Below are positions 54,063-62,806 of a DNA stretch of 64,000 bases, in pieces (the first letter of the stretch is position 1; the number at the start of each line of letters is the position of its first letter). Under the pieces are notes generated by a model that saw only the letters and a list, made by a program, of their open reading frames with translations, ran no database searches and was not told the origin of the DNA. Made by a program: the position numbers and the translations under genes. Source of the stretch: Actinokineospora inagensis DSM 44258 (GTDB lineage Bacteria; Actinomycetota; Actinomycetes; Mycobacteriales; Pseudonocardiaceae); contig NZ_AXWW01000013.1 of assembly GCF_000482865.1 (NCBI RefSeq), positions 62,001 through 126,000 of the forward strand, given 5' to 3'.

Positions 54063-57000
54063 GTGACCGAAACCCTGCCCCCTCCTGGTGACCGCATCGA
54101 GCCGGTCGACATCCAGCAGGAGATGCAGAACTCCTACATCGACTACGCCATGAGCGTCATCGTCAGCCGCGCCCTCCCGGACGTGCGCGACGGCCTCAAG
54201 CCGGTCCACCGGCGCGTGCTGTACTCGATGTTCGACACCGGTCTGCGCCCCGACCGCAGCTACGTCAAGTGCTCCCGCGTCGTCGGCGACGTCATGGGCA
54301 ACTACCACCCCCACGGCGACTCCTCCATCTACGACACCCTGGTGCGCCTGGCCCAGCCCTGGTCCATGCGCTACCCGCTCGTCGACGGCCAGGGGAACTT
54401 CGGTTCCCCGGGCAACGATCCAGCAGCCGCGATGCGCTACTGTATTGATGCAGAAACGCGCGTAAAGATGCACGACGGCTCGTCGGTGCGGATCGGGGAC
54501 ATCGTCCCGGACGCGCAGCCGAACACCGACAACGTCATCGACCTCAAGGTCGCCGACCGCGACGGCAACCCCGTTCGCGCGGACAGGCTGTTCCACTCGG
54601 GCGAGCACCCGACGCTCAAGCTGACCACCCGCGAGGGGTACGAGCTGACCGGGACGCACAACCACCCGGTGCTGTGCCTGGTGTCGGTGGCCGGTGTGCC
54701 GACCTTGCTGTGGAAGCTGCTGGAGGAGATCCAGCCCGGCGACCGCGTCGTCATGCAGCGCACGCCGATGGAAGAGGTCGGCCTACCCACGGCTGGAGAA
54801 TGCGCAGCGGCAATTGATGCGGCCAAGCAACTCGTCGACATGACCAGCGAACCGGTGATCGTCGGACCAGACGGGTCTCCGGAGTCCGCACTTGCACCCG
54901 CCCCGCTCGTGCCGGAGTTCATCTGGCAGGGAGGTAGCGCGCTCAAGCGGGTATTCCTGCGTTCCCTGTTTGATGAGAGCGGGACATTCTCCGGTAGCAG
55001 CCACGAGATCGCTTACCCCACTCACAGCACCGCGCTCGCCCATGAGGTCCAGCAGTTGCTGTTGGAGTTCGGCGTGGTGAGCAAGCTGGTCGGCTATGAC
55101 GACGGTGAGATCAAGGTCGTGGTCACCAACCGCCGGGACGCGCGGCTGTTCGCGGCCAATGTCGGCTTCCTGCAGGCGAAGCAGGACCAGCTCGAGGCGA
55201 TCCTCGCCACCATCCCGACCGAGAGCCGCTCGATGTCGAGCGACCACGTGCCGTTCGTCGGCGAGTACATCCGCGCGAACGGCGCCGTTCGGTGGACTGA
55301 GCGCGATTGGCTGCGCAGGCACAACGTCGACCGGATCGAGCGGTGGGAGACCAATCGCGACGAGATCGTCGAGCGGATCACCCAGCCGGGGGTGCTCGAC
55401 GTCGTCGAGCCGTTGGTGGACGGGCGGTTCTACTACGCGCAGGTGAAGTCGATCGCCGACGCCGGGGTGCGGGCGGTCTACAGCATCCGGGTCGACACCG
55501 ACGACCACGCGTTCGTCACCGACGGGTTCGTCAGCCACAACACCGAGTCCCGGTTGATGCCGCTCGCGATGGAGATGTTGCGGGACATCGGCGAGGACAC
55601 CGTCGACTTCGGGCCGAACTACGACGGCAAGACCGAGGAACCGAGTGTTCTGCCGTCGCGGATTCCGAACCTGTTGGTGAACGGCGGTAGCGGTATCGCC
55701 GTCGGTATGGCCACGAACATCCCGCCGCACAACCTGCGTGAGGTGGCCGATGGTGTGGTGTGGGCGTTGGATAACCCGGACGCGTCGGACGAAGAGTTGT
55801 TGGCGGCGTTGCTGACCCGGGTCAAGGGGCCGGACTTCCCGACCAAGGCGTTGATCCTCGGTACGGCGGGCATCGAGGAGGCGTACCGGACGGGGCGCGG
55901 GTCGGTGCGGATGCGCGCGGTGGTGGAGGTCGAGGAGGACGCGAAGGGGCGCACCATCCTCGTCGTCACCGAGCTGCCGTACCAGGTGAACCCGGACAAC
56001 CTGATCGAGAACATGGCGCAGTTGGTGCGCGACGGGAAGCTCACCGGGATCTCCGAGATCGCCGACGAGTCGAACTCGCGCAGCGGCATGCGGATCGTGA
56101 TCGGCCTCAAGCGCGACGCGGTCGCCAAGGTCGTGCTGAACAACCTGTACAAGCACACGCAGTTGCAGCACAACTTCGGCGTCAACATGCTCGCCCTGGT
56201 CGACCAGGTGCCGCGGACGCTGCGGATCGACCAGATCGTCCGGCACTACGTCAACCACCAGATCGAGGTGATCGTCCGGCGCACCCGGTACCGGCTGCGC
56301 AAGGCCCAGGAGCGGGCGCACATCCTGCGCGGCTACGCCAAGGCGCTGGACATGCTCGACGAGGTGATCGCGTTGATCCGCCGGTCGCCGTCGGCCGACG
56401 AGGCCAAGGTCGGGTTGATCTCGCTGCTGGATGTGGACGAGATCCAGGCGACCGCGATCCTCGAGTTGCAGTTGCGCAGGCTGGCCGCCCTGGAGCGGCA
56501 GCGGATCATCGACGAGCTCGGCGAGATCGAGCGCTACATCGCCGAGCTGGAAGCGATCCTGGCCAGCGAGGAGCAGCAGCGGCAGATCATCCGCGACGAG
56601 CTGATGGAGATCGTCGACAAGCACGGCGACGACCGGCGCACCCGGATCATCCCGTTCGACGGCGAGGTGTCGGTCGAGGACCTGATCGCCGTCGAGGACG
56701 TCGTCGTCACCATCACCCGGACCGGCTACGCCAAGCGCACCAAGACGGACCTGTACCGGGCGCAGAAACGCGGCGGCAAGGGCGTGCAGGGCGCCACCCT
56801 CAAGCAGGACGACATCGTGGCGCACTTCTTCGTGTGCTCGACCCACGACTGGATCCTGTTCTTCACCAACAAGGGCCGCGTCTACCGCGCCAAGGCCTAC
56901 GAGCTGCCCGAGGCCAACCGCGCCGCCCGCGGTCAGCACGTCGCGAACCTGCTGGCGTTCCAGCCGGACGAGCAGATCGCGCAGGTCATCCAGATCAAGG

Positions 57001-57743
57001 ACTACACGGTCGCCCCGTACCTGGTCCTCGCCACCCGCGACGGCCTGGTGAAGAAGTCGAAACTGGCCGACTTCGACAGCAACCGCGCGGGCGGTCTCAT
57101 CGGTATCAACCTCCGTGAGGAGGACGAGCTCGTCGGCGCCGTGCTGTGCTCGGCCGACGACGACCTGCTGCTCGTGTCCGCGGGCGGCCAGTCCATCCGG
57201 TTCCACGCCAGCGACGAGGCGCTGCGCCCGATGGGCCGCGCCACCTCCGGCGTCCAGGGCATGCGGTTCAACTCCGGTGACGAGCTGCTCACCCTCGGTG
57301 TCGTGAAGGAGGGCACGTTCGTTTTGGTCGCCACCGACGGCGGGTACGCCAAGCGCACCCCGATCGAGGACTACTCGGTCCAGGGCCGGGGCGGCAAGGG
57401 CGTGCTGACCATCCAGCACGACAGCAGGCGTGGCAGGCTGGTGGGGGCGGTCATCGTGGAGTTGGAGGACCAGCTCTACGCGATCACCTCCTCCGGCGGC
57501 GTCATCCGCACCGCGGCCAAAGAGGTGCGCAAGGCGGGCAGGCAGACCAAGGGCGTCCGGTTGATGAACCTGGGCGAAGGGACCACCCTGGTCGCCATCG
57601 CCCGCAGCGCCGAGGCCACCGCCGAGGTCGAGGGGGAGATCGCGGAGGTCGAGGCCACCGAGGTCGACACCGCCGAGGTCGTGGTCGAGGCCACCGACTC
57701 GACGGACCCGACCGACGCGCCGGAGCAGACCGAGCAAGACTGA
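54063..57743 (+). CDS. gyrA: DNA gyrase subunit A, with an inserted intein
   Basis: 1226 residues in one frame, ~859 after intein removal. Gyrase A breaks and rejoins DNA; its catalytic Tyr126 (AMRY) is immediately followed by a 367-residue intein (54441-55541), then the C-extein starts [11 protein letters not shown]. The N-extein has [20 protein letters not shown], the breakage domain continues through [20 protein letters not shown], and the C-terminal beta-pinwheel contains the GyrA box [10 protein letters not shown]. The end is an acidic tail ([20 protein letters not shown]...). Must be spliced to be active. Confidence 0.97.
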   Translation: MTETLPPPGDRIEPVDIQQEMQNSYIDYAMSVIVSRALPDVRDGLKPVHRRVLYSMFDTGLRPDRSYVKCSRVVGDVMGNYHPHGDSSIYDTLVRLAQPWSMRYPLVDGQGNFGSPGNDPAAAMRYCIDAETRVKMHDGSSVRIGDIVPDAQPNTDNVIDLKVADRDGNPVRADRLFHSGEHPTLKLTTREGYELTGTHNHPVLCLVSVAGVPTLLWKLLEEIQPGDRVVMQRTPMEEVGLPTAGECAAAIDAAKQLVDMTSEPVIVGPDGSPESALAPAPLVPEFIWQGGSALKRVFLRSLFDESGTFSGSSHEIAYPTHSTALAHEVQQLLLEFGVVSKLVGYDDGEIKVVVTNRRDARLFAANVGFLQAKQDQLEAILATIPTESRSMSSDHVPFVGEYIRANGAVRWTERDWLRRHNVDRIERWETNRDEIVERITQPGVLDVVEPLVDGRFYYAQVKSIADAGVRAVYSIRVDTDDHAFVTDGFVSHNTESRLMPLAMEMLRDIGEDTVDFGPNYDGKTEEPSVLPSRIPNLLVNGGSGIAVGMATNIPPHNLREVADGVVWALDNPDASDEELLAALLTRVKGPDFPTKALILGTAGIEEAYRTGRGSVRMRAVVEVEEDAKGRTILVVTELPYQVNPDNLIENMAQLVRDGKLTGISEIADESNSRSGMRIVIGLKRDAVAKVVLNNLYKHTQLQHNFGVNMLALVDQVPRTLRIDQIVRHYVNHQIEVIVRRTRYRLRKAQERAHILRGYAKALDMLDEVIALIRRSPSADEAKVGLISLLDVDEIQATAILELQLRRLAALERQRIIDELGEIERYIAELEAILASEEQQRQIIRDELMEIVDKHGDDRRTRIIPFDGEVSVEDLIAVEDVVVTITRTGYAKRTKTDLYRAQKRGGKGVQGATLKQDDIVAHFFVCSTHDWILFFTNKGRVYRAKAYELPEANRAARGQHVANLLAFQPDEQIAQVIQIKDYTVAPYLVLATRDGLVKKSKLADFDSNRAGGLIGINLREEDELVGAVLCSADDDLLLVSAGGQSIRFHASDEALRPMGRATSGVQGMRFNSGDELLTLGVVKEGTFVLVATDGGYAKRTPIEDYSVQGRGGKGVLTIQHDSRRGRLVGAVIVELEDQLYAITSSGGVIRTAAKEVRKAGRQTKGVRLMNLGEGTTLVAIARSAEATAEVEGEIAEVEATEVDTAEVVVEATDSTDPTDAPEQTEQD
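54441..55541 (+). mobile_element. GyrA intein with LAGLIDADG-like region
   Basis: 367 codons from Cys1 to Asn367, with Thr+1 as the next extein residue. Block [21 protein letters not shown], block B TGTHNHPV (T72, H75), block [19 protein letters not shown] and block G VSHN are complete, so splicing should work. It is closely patterned on the mycobacterial GyrA intein (Mxe type), which uses the same insertion site. Residues ~115-320 replace the short linker of mini-inteins and contain one LAGLIDADG-like helix ([12 protein letters not shown], 172-183), but a second such helix is not clear; the nuclease may be decayed. Base use here is less GC-rich than flanking gyrA. Confidence 0.93.
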
Positions 57744-57784
57744 GCAGGACGTAAGACCGAACCACCAAACAGGGGACACCGCTC

Positions 57785-58582
57785 GTGACACAGCCCGAGA
57801 AGCCGGACACAACCGGACAGGAACCGGAACGGACTTCGGTCATCGCCACGACGGCCAAGGACGCGCCCACCACCGCGGAGAACGCCACCACACCCGACGA
57901 CGGTGGCGCGGTCGAGGCGAACGAGACCACGCCACCGCCGTGGGCGCGCGTCACCCAGGACCAGCCGACCCCCGCCGGGTTCCCCACCACCGAACCCGAC
58001 CCGGACGTCACCCAGGCCCTGCCCAACCCCGGCAACGGCCGCGTTTACCAGCAGCCCAACGACGAAGCCACCATCTCCGTCCAGCGGCCCGCCATCGCCA
58101 ACACCCCCCTGTTCACCGACCCGCCGCCCCGGGCAGCGGTCAACCTCGACAGCAGCCTGCGCACACCCCCCGGCGGCGCCGGAACCGGCCCCACCAGCGC
58201 CCGCCGCCCCGGCCGCGGCCCCCGCCGCGCCAACCTGCAGATCAAACGCGTCGACCCGTGGTCCGTGCTGAAGCTCAGCCTGGTCCTCGGCCTCTGCCTG
58301 TTCCTGATCGGACTCCTCGCCGTCGCCGCCCTCTACGTCGTCCTCGACGGCATGGGCGTCTGGGACAAGATCAACGGCATCTCCAGCGAACTGCTCAACG
58401 CCAGCGACAACGGCAACTCCGGCCCCCTCATCAGCGCGGGCCGCGTCTTCGGCATCGCCGCCATCATCGGCGCCATCAACATCATCCTGTTCAGCGCCCT
58501 GTCCACCGTCGGCGCCTTCATCTACAACTTCGCCGCCGACCTCGCGGGCGGCCTCGAAGTCACCCTCGCCGAACGCGAGTAG
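57785..58582 (+). CDS. DUF3566 membrane protein
   Basis: 265 residues from GTG 57785. About 150 residues of disordered Pro/Thr-rich cytoplasmic region lead into the DUF3566 domain (RRANLQIKRVDPWSVLKLSL) with two membrane spans (VLGLCLFLIGLLAVAALYVV and FGIAAIIGAINIILFSALST-like). Always downstream of gyrA in Actinobacteria; M. tuberculosis Rv0007-type proteins are of unclear function, possibly cell division-related. Confidence 0.92.
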   Translation: MTQPEKPDTTGQEPERTSVIATTAKDAPTTAENATTPDDGGAVEANETTPPPWARVTQDQPTPAGFPTTEPDPDVTQALPNPGNGRVYQQPNDEATISVQRPAIANTPLFTDPPPRAAVNLDSSLRTPPGGAGTGPTSARRPGRGPRRANLQIKRVDPWSVLKLSLVLGLCLFLIGLLAVAALYVVLDGMGVWDKINGISSELLNASDNGNSGPLISAGRVFGIAAIIGAINIILFSALSTVGAFIYNFAADLAGGLEVTLAERE

Positions 58583-58639
58583 GGGGATACCGATTTGGGG
58601 ACCCGAACACCCATGCGGTAACCTTCCGGTGTTCGACAC

Positions 58640-58713
58640 GGGCCTATAGCTCAGGCGGTTAGAGCGCTTCACTGATAATGAAGAGGTCGGAGGTTCAAGT
58701 CCTCCTAGGCCCA
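58640..58713 (+). tRNA. tRNA-Ile (GAT)
   Basis: 74 nt with acceptor GGGCCTA/TAGGCCC, anticodon stem CTTCA/TGAAG and loop CTGATAA giving anticodon GAT. The T-loop TTCAAGT is present. CCA is not encoded. Confidence 0.98.
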
Positions 58714-58774
58714 CGGGACGGACTCGGGCGATCTGTGTTCACGGAATGCGTGAACCGGGTCGTCCGTTGTCGTA

Positions 58775-58795
58775 TCTGGGGGGCGACCCCCCAGA
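58775..58795 (+). terminator. Hairpin downstream of tRNA-Ile
   Basis: TCTGGGGGG-CGA-CCCCCCAGA, a perfect 9-bp stem with a three-base loop, 60 bp after the tRNA. Such GGGGGCGACCCCC hairpins commonly follow actinobacterial tRNAs. Confidence 0.65.
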
Positions 58796-58817
58796 CCCCC
58801 ACGGTGCGGCGGGCGCC

Positions 58818-59160
58818 GGAACCAGCGTTTGCTCGCTCGGGCCTGTCGGCCCTCACATCGGTATGTAACCAATGGGCTTGTCGCCCCACGGTGCCTGGGC
58901 GGCGGAACCAGCGTTGCTCGCTCGGGCCTGTTGGCCCTCACATCGAGTATGTAATCAACGGGCTTGTGGCCCACGGTGCCGTGGGCGGCGGAACCAGCGT
59001 TTGCTCGCTCGGGCCTGTCGGCCCTCACATCGAGTATGTAGTCAATGGGCTTGTCGCCACGGTGCGGTGGGCGGCGGAACCAGCGTGGTTGCTCGACCTT
59101 CGGTCGTCGGGTCGAGGTGTGTGTGACCAATGGGGTTGTTGGCCCACAGTGCGGGGGCGC
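58818..59160. repeat. Four tandem 86-bp repeats
   Basis: Units start with GGAACCAGCG at 58818, 58904, 58990 and 59076, exactly 86 bp apart. Each carries GGGCCTGT(C/T)GGCCC and GGGCTTGT-(C/G)GCCC hairpins and the core CTCACATCG-A/G-GTATGTA. The fourth copy has diverged. The 86-bp period is not divisible by three, so a protein repeat is excluded. Confidence 0.9.
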
Positions 59161-59365
59161 GTAGGTCGTGGAACTTGTGGAGCGGCTGGGAGCGGGGCGG
59201 GGCCGTGTAGTCGGCGTGGGTCGCCTGCTCAACTGGCTGTGGGGGGTGTGGATCTAGGGGGATGGGGGTGGGTGGGGGCGGGGGTGTGGCAGACTGGGAG
59301 GGTGCCGGGCCGGACGGGGAGGGCCTGGGGACGTGGTGGAATTGTGCCTGAAGGAGGCATTGGTC

Positions 59366-59503
59366 GTGAAGAAGCTTCTTGCGCTTGCCGCGGTTGCGGG
59401 TGGCGTTCTGCTGGTCATCAAGCGGAAGAACTCGGCCAAGGCCGAGGCCGCGTTGTGGCGCGAGGCGACTGCGCCCGCGAACAATGGGGCGAAGAAGGCC
59501 TGA
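59366..59503 (+). CDS. DLW-39 family small protein
   Basis: 45 residues from GTG 59366 after AAGGAGG: VKKLLALAAVAGGVLLVIKR then KNSAKAEAALWREATAPANNGAKKA. The single membrane span with a basic, then W-containing, tail matches the DLW-39 family, small proteins found downstream of gyrA in Actinobacteria. Function unknown; membrane localised. Confidence 0.85.
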   Translation: MKKLLALAAVAGGVLLVIKRKNSAKAEAALWREATAPANNGAKKA

Positions 59504-59554
59504 AAAGGGCTTTGTGCAGTAGGCATGGCCAACGGTTTTGGGCCGTGCCGAAAT

Positions 59555-59627
59555 GGGGACGTAGCTCAATTGGCAGAGCACTGCCTTTGCAAGGCAGGGG
59601 TTAGGGGTTCGATTCCCCTCGTCTCCA
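59555..59627 (+). tRNA. tRNA-Ala (TGC)
   Basis: 73 nt; acceptor GGGGACG/CGTCTCC, anticodon loop TTTGCAA with anticodon TGC, T-loop TTCGATT. Its 3' part doubles as an integration site (see 59584-62120). CCA is not encoded. Confidence 0.98.
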
Positions 59628-59628
59628 C
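59584..59628. repeat. Left attachment repeat (in tRNA-Ala)
   Basis: 45-bp direct repeat beginning CCTTTGCAAGGCAGGGGTTA and ending TCGTCTCCAC; identical to 62076-62120. Confidence 0.9.
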
Positions 59629-59631
59629 GAT

Positions 59632-59769
59632 GTGAGCGAGAGCGGTAGAGGCAGGTCGGCGGCGGTGTTGGCTGCGGCGGAGGTCCTCCTGCTCGATGTC
59701 GACGGGCCGATGTGCGAGGTCTTCCCGACACTGGCTGCTGCGAACAGCGCGGCGGCTTGTTCGGTGTAA
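59632..59769 (+). pseudogene. HAD-hydrolase N-terminal fragment
   Basis: 45 codons from GTG 59632 to TAA 59767. The reading LAAAEVLLLDVDGPMCEVF matches LAAADTLLLDFDGPVCSVF of the HAD gene at 60685, but it stops after ~45 residues, before motifs II-IV. It begins only 5 bp after the tRNA. It is either the remnant of a second copy of the element or a recombination product. Confidence 0.7.
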
Positions 59770-59880
59770 GCCCTGTTCCAGCGGCCACCACCTCACGTGA
59801 AGCCCGCCCGGCCATCATGCCGTAGTTCGAGCTGTCCAAGAAGGCGACCTACCCGAGCGAGCTCTCTAGGTCGGCTAGAC

Positions 59881-59898
59881 AGGTCTGCGGGTAGACCT
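59881..59898. promoter_or_regulatory. Palindrome upstream of the GntR gene
   Basis: AGGTCT-GCGGGT-AGACCT, a perfect 6-bp inverted repeat, with CTAG-N5-CTAG nearby (59868). A candidate operator for the broken regulator. Confidence 0.4.
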
Positions 59899-59958
59899 AC
59901 AGATTTGCATGCGTGAGCGCACTTGTCCGTGCACGCACGGAACGACCGAGGGGCGGTC

Positions 59959-60688
59959 ATGGCACTCGATCCGGACGATCCGCGTCCGCCGTATGTGCAG
60001 GTGGCGAACGCTCTGCGCGCGGCGATCCTGACCAAGAAGTTCGCCGCTGGGGACAAGCTCCCATCCCGCGCTGAGCTGGCCAAGGCGTACAACGTCGCCC
60101 CCATGACCGTGCAGAACGCCCTACGTGAGCTGCGTGAAGAAGGCTTGATTGTGTCCCCGGGGAGAGACCTTGCACGGCGCCATGCAGGAGCCGCTGGACA
60201 AGATCCGTGCCGGACGCCTGCGGCCTGAGTCAATCCACGTGCGCATCCTCATCCCGGACACCACGGCCCCACTAGCCATTCCGTGCCGGGCAGACGACCT
60301 CACCGACAGCCCGGAGTTCCGAGCCCGCGCCACCGCGATCATGCACCGCCACGTTGGTGCCATCGTCGACACCGTCAACGAGCTGGGCTCACTCGGCCTG
60401 ATCAAGGAAGCCCGCGCCACGGTCCGCGTCCACCACGCCGCGCCGCTGTTCAAGCTTTACATCATCAACAACGAAGAGACCTTCTTCGGCTTCTACCCCG
60501 TCCGCGAACACGTCCTGACCTTCGGCGAGACCCCCACGCCGATCTACGACCTGATGGGCAAGGACGCCATCCTCTTCCACCACTCCACCACCGAGGACGA
60601 CACCAGCACCGGCAGCCAGTACGTCGAGCAGGCCCGCACCTGGTTCGACAGCATGTGGAACACCGTCAGCGCCGAGTTCACCCCATGA
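59959..60688 (+). pseudogene. GntR-family regulator, disrupted between DNA-binding and effector parts
   Basis: ATG 59959 opens a GntR winged helix-turn-helix (PYVQVANALRAAILTKKFAA, SRAELAKAYNVAPMTVQNAL). At ~60160 the phase changes: the HTH frame continues as nonsense to 60228, while another frame (from ~60149) encodes an effector-like domain to 60688 (GETLHGAMQEPLDKIRAGRL...YVEQARTWFDSMWNTVSAE). Related regulators carry both parts in one chain with a longer linker, so I infer a deletion plus frameshift. The C-terminal part could be made from the TTG at 60149 only with poor signals. Confidence 0.7.
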
Positions 60689-61365
60689 CCTCGGTTGACG
60701 ACCCCACCACCCTCCACCGACTGCTGGCAGCAGCCGACACGCTTCTCCTCGATTTCGACGGTCCAGTCTGCTCCGTCTTCGCGGGCTCCCCGGCCCCTGT
60801 GGTCGCCGACCAACTTCGTGACATCCTCGTCGAAGGTGGTCATGTCGTTCCCGCCCAGGTCAAAGCGTCTCTTGATCCCTTTGACGTGCTCCACTACGCC
60901 GCCACCCTCGGCCCCGACGAGGCTCGCTATGCGGAAGCAGCTTTCGCCGCCCACGAGGCCGAGGCCATAACCGGCGCTGCTCCCACACCAGGCGCGCACG
61001 AGTTGATGAGCGCTTGGTGTGGGAGCAACCGACCGTTGTTCATCGTCAGCAACAACAGCCGCACGGCGATCGACGCTTACATAGATCTCCACGGGCTCCG
61101 GAGTTTGGTCGCCGGTGTCTCAGCTCGTGAAGATGCCCGAGTCGACCGCCTAAAGCCGAACCCATACTTGGTTGACCAGGCGCTGGCCGGTCGGGCGCGA
61201 GATGCGGCTGTGTTTGTTGGCGACTCGGCCACGGACCAACAGGCTGCGCAAGCAGCACATGTGCCGTTCATCGGATTCGCGAACAAGCCAGAGAAGATCG
61301 ACGGGCTTGGCGCCGCCATGGCGACGTCGATGAGACTTCTAGCGGAAGCTGTGCAGCGCTTCTAG
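60685..61365 (+). CDS. HAD-family hydrolase
   Basis: 226 residues from ATG 60685, overlapping the preceding frame by 4 bp. HAD motifs: I LLLDFDGPV, II IVSNNS, III lysine in RLKPNPYL, IV VFVGDSATD. Likely a small-molecule phosphatase (phosphoglycolate phosphatase-like) with a helical cap (residues ~25-100). It appears intact in an otherwise decayed element. Its companion GntR is broken, so expression may be altered. Confidence 0.88.
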   Translation: MTSVDDPTTLHRLLAAADTLLLDFDGPVCSVFAGSPAPVVADQLRDILVEGGHVVPAQVKASLDPFDVLHYAATLGPDEARYAEAAFAAHEAEAITGAAPTPGAHELMSAWCGSNRPLFIVSNNSRTAIDAYIDLHGLRSLVAGVSAREDARVDRLKPNPYLVDQALAGRARDAAVFVGDSATDQQAAQAAHVPFIGFANKPEKIDGLGAAMATSMRLLAEAVQRF

Positions 61366-61848
61366 AACGTGTGGTCTTGGAGCCAGCGATGTACCCAGTC
61401 ACCCAACTGGTTGCCGCTGAGTCCGGCGACGTCCTCTTCGCTGAGCGGTGCGGTCACGGCGGTGTCGTCGGGGAGACGTCTGAAGATGCTGACCTCGGAC
61501 TCGCCCGGCTGCGTACCCACCTGGAGGTAGAGCGACGGGCCGAGGATGGAGTCGAGCCCAGTCCAGCATGCGGGTGCACGACTCACCCAGCGTGCCGGAG
61601 ACGTGGACCTCCACCCGACCGGACGGGGCACGCGTGGTGAACAGGCTGACGCTGCTTACCCACAGGCCGTGCTCAACGATGTGCTGGCGGACGGAATCGG
61701 TCAGCAGGGCGATCCGGTCCCACATGACGGTGGGTGTGATGGCTGCCGTGGTCTTCACGCGGCCACTCACCACCCTCTCTGGATATGCGTCCACAAAGGG
61801 CGCAAATTGTCGACCCGAGAGAGCTACCTTGAGTGCCTGGTCAGTCAC
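61362..61848 (-). pseudogene. Hypothetical protein gene with a frameshift
   Basis: A minus-strand frame from GTG 61848 (MTDQALKVALSGRQFAPFVD...) reads well to about SGTLGESCTRMLDW, then becomes Arg/Pro-rich. A second frame ending at 61362 carries the plausible continuation (GLDSILGPSLYLQVGTQPGE...NQLGDWVHRWLQDHTF). One frameshift near 61560 would join them (~160 residues). Function unknown. It ends 4 bp into the HAD gene tail. Confidence 0.5.
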
Positions 61849-62075
61849 CGTCCGCTTGCCGGAGTGGTTGTGCGTAGGTGGCGCAATGAGCAGGCTGACC
61901 GACTGGGTCGAGTCGGTGCCGGGGGAGCATATGCGGTGGCTTCGTGTGCCCCGGTCATGCCCCCAACGTGCCCGGATGGGTGGGGAACCACGGGGAACAG
62001 CGGCTGGAGACCCTGAGTTTATGACGTAGCGTCGTCAGAAATGGGCGCCCAGGTAACGCGCGGTATCCGTGGGCA

Positions 62076-62120
62076 CCTTTGCAAGGCAGGGGTTAGGGGT
62101 TCGATTCCCCTCGTCTCCAC
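62076..62120. repeat. Right attachment repeat
   Basis: Exact 45-bp copy of 59584-59628. It contains a tRNA 3' half but no 5' half, so it makes no tRNA. Confidence 0.9.
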
Positions 62121-62138
62121 CAACTGAATACGGGCGCG

Positions 62139-62179
62139 AAAGCCCAGGTCAGCCGGATGCTTCGGTCGACCTGGGCTTT
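62139..62179. terminator. Terminator displaced from tRNA-Ala
   Basis: AAAGCCCAGGTC (62139-62150) and its complement (62168-62179). It lies right after the right att, so before insertion it would have ended the tRNA-Ala transcript. It may also serve the convergent OsmC gene. Confidence 0.65.
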
Positions 62180-62199
62180 GTGCGGAATTGGGTGTCGGG

Positions 62200-62631
62200 C
62201 TAGTTCAGCGCCGCGTCCAGGGTGATGGTGGTGCCGGTGAGGGCGGCTGAGACGGGGCAGATTTGTTTGGCGGTGGTGGCGAGGGTGGTGAAGGTGTCGG
62301 CGTCGAGGCCGGGGACGGTGGCTCGGGTGGTGAGGGCGATGCCGAGGATGGCGAAACCCTCGCCTTGAGGGCCGAAGGTGACGACGGCGTTGGTCTCGAT
62401 GGACTCGGGTGGGGTGCCGTTCTTGCCGAGCAGGCCGGAGAGTTGCATCGAGTAGCAGGCGGAGTGCGCGGCGGCGATGAGTTCTTCTGGGCTGGTTTGG
62501 CCGTTGGCCTCTTGGGCGCGGGACGGGAAGGACACCGTGAACTCGGCGGCGCCGGAGGTGTCGAGGGTGACCTGGCCCTTGCCGCGGGCGATGTCGCCGG
62601 TCCAGACGGTGGTGGCCTTGCGGTCGGTCAT
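62200..62631 (-). CDS. OsmC/Ohr-family peroxiredoxin
   Basis: 143 residues from ATG 62631 after GAGGAGCGC. It matches OsmC: TSPEELIAAAHSACYSMQLS with the first catalytic Cys, and KQICPVSAALTG with the second. The enzyme reduces organic hydroperoxides. It is soluble and cytosolic. Leftward, alone, with the shared terminator downstream. Confidence 0.92.
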   Translation of the reverse strand: MTDRKATTVWTGDIARGKGQVTLDTSGAAEFTVSFPSRAQEANGQTSPEELIAAAHSACYSMQLSGLLGKNGTPPESIETNAVVTFGPQGEGFAILGIALTTRATVPGLDADTFTTLATTAKQICPVSAALTGTTITLDAALN

Positions 62632-62718
62632 GTGTTGCGCTCCTCGAGGTGTGGGGTGGGGCACCACAAGTCCTACCCGGGGGAGCGGCGGCGGGCATCT
62701 CGAGGGGGCGGGAAGTGT

Positions 62719-62752
62719 GGCGTGGCGGGGTCACAGCCAACCCCGCCACGCC
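62719..62752 (-). terminator. Terminator-like hairpin downstream of DoxX gene
   Basis: GGCGTGGCGGGGT (62719-62731) and its exact complement (62740-62752), loop of 8. No T-tract. Confidence 0.5.
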
Positions 62753-62806
62753 GGAGGTGCGCGTCAGCCCCGGTGTCCGGTCCGGAGGATGCGCGGAGGG
62801 GGTCGC

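Larger units (their letters stand above)
58714..59365. other. Gap between tRNA-Ile and DLW-39 gene
   Basis: 650 bp with a probable tRNA terminator (58775), the 86-bp repeat array (58818-59160) and an undistinguished G-rich tail before DLW-39. No protein is supported: the long minus-strand frames there change phase from repeat to repeat. Confidence 0.75.
59584..62120. mobile_element. Decayed integrative element in tRNA-Ala
   Basis: The 45 bp from the anticodon region to just past the tRNA 3' end (59584-59628) recur exactly at 62076-62120, which are att sites of a site-specific element. Between them are a HAD gene fragment, a broken GntR regulator, an intact HAD hydrolase gene, and a frameshifted minus-strand gene. 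No integrase, excisionase or replication gene is seen, so the element cannot move alone. GntR plus HAD genes suggest an origin related to actinobacterial integrative elements. Confidence 0.8.
61849..62199. other. Right part of the element and tRNA-terminator region
   Basis: 61849-62075 has no supported gene; a short plus-strand frame (MSRLTDWVESVPGEHMRWLR...) has no ribosome site and is not called. 62076-62120 is the right att. Then a terminator at 62139. Confidence 0.55.

Noticed and set aside
58705-59232. A 175-residue minus-strand frame across the 86-bp repeats
   Set aside because: The repeat period is not a multiple of three, so successive copies are read in different frames; no ribosome site; high-GC DNA gives long chance frames.
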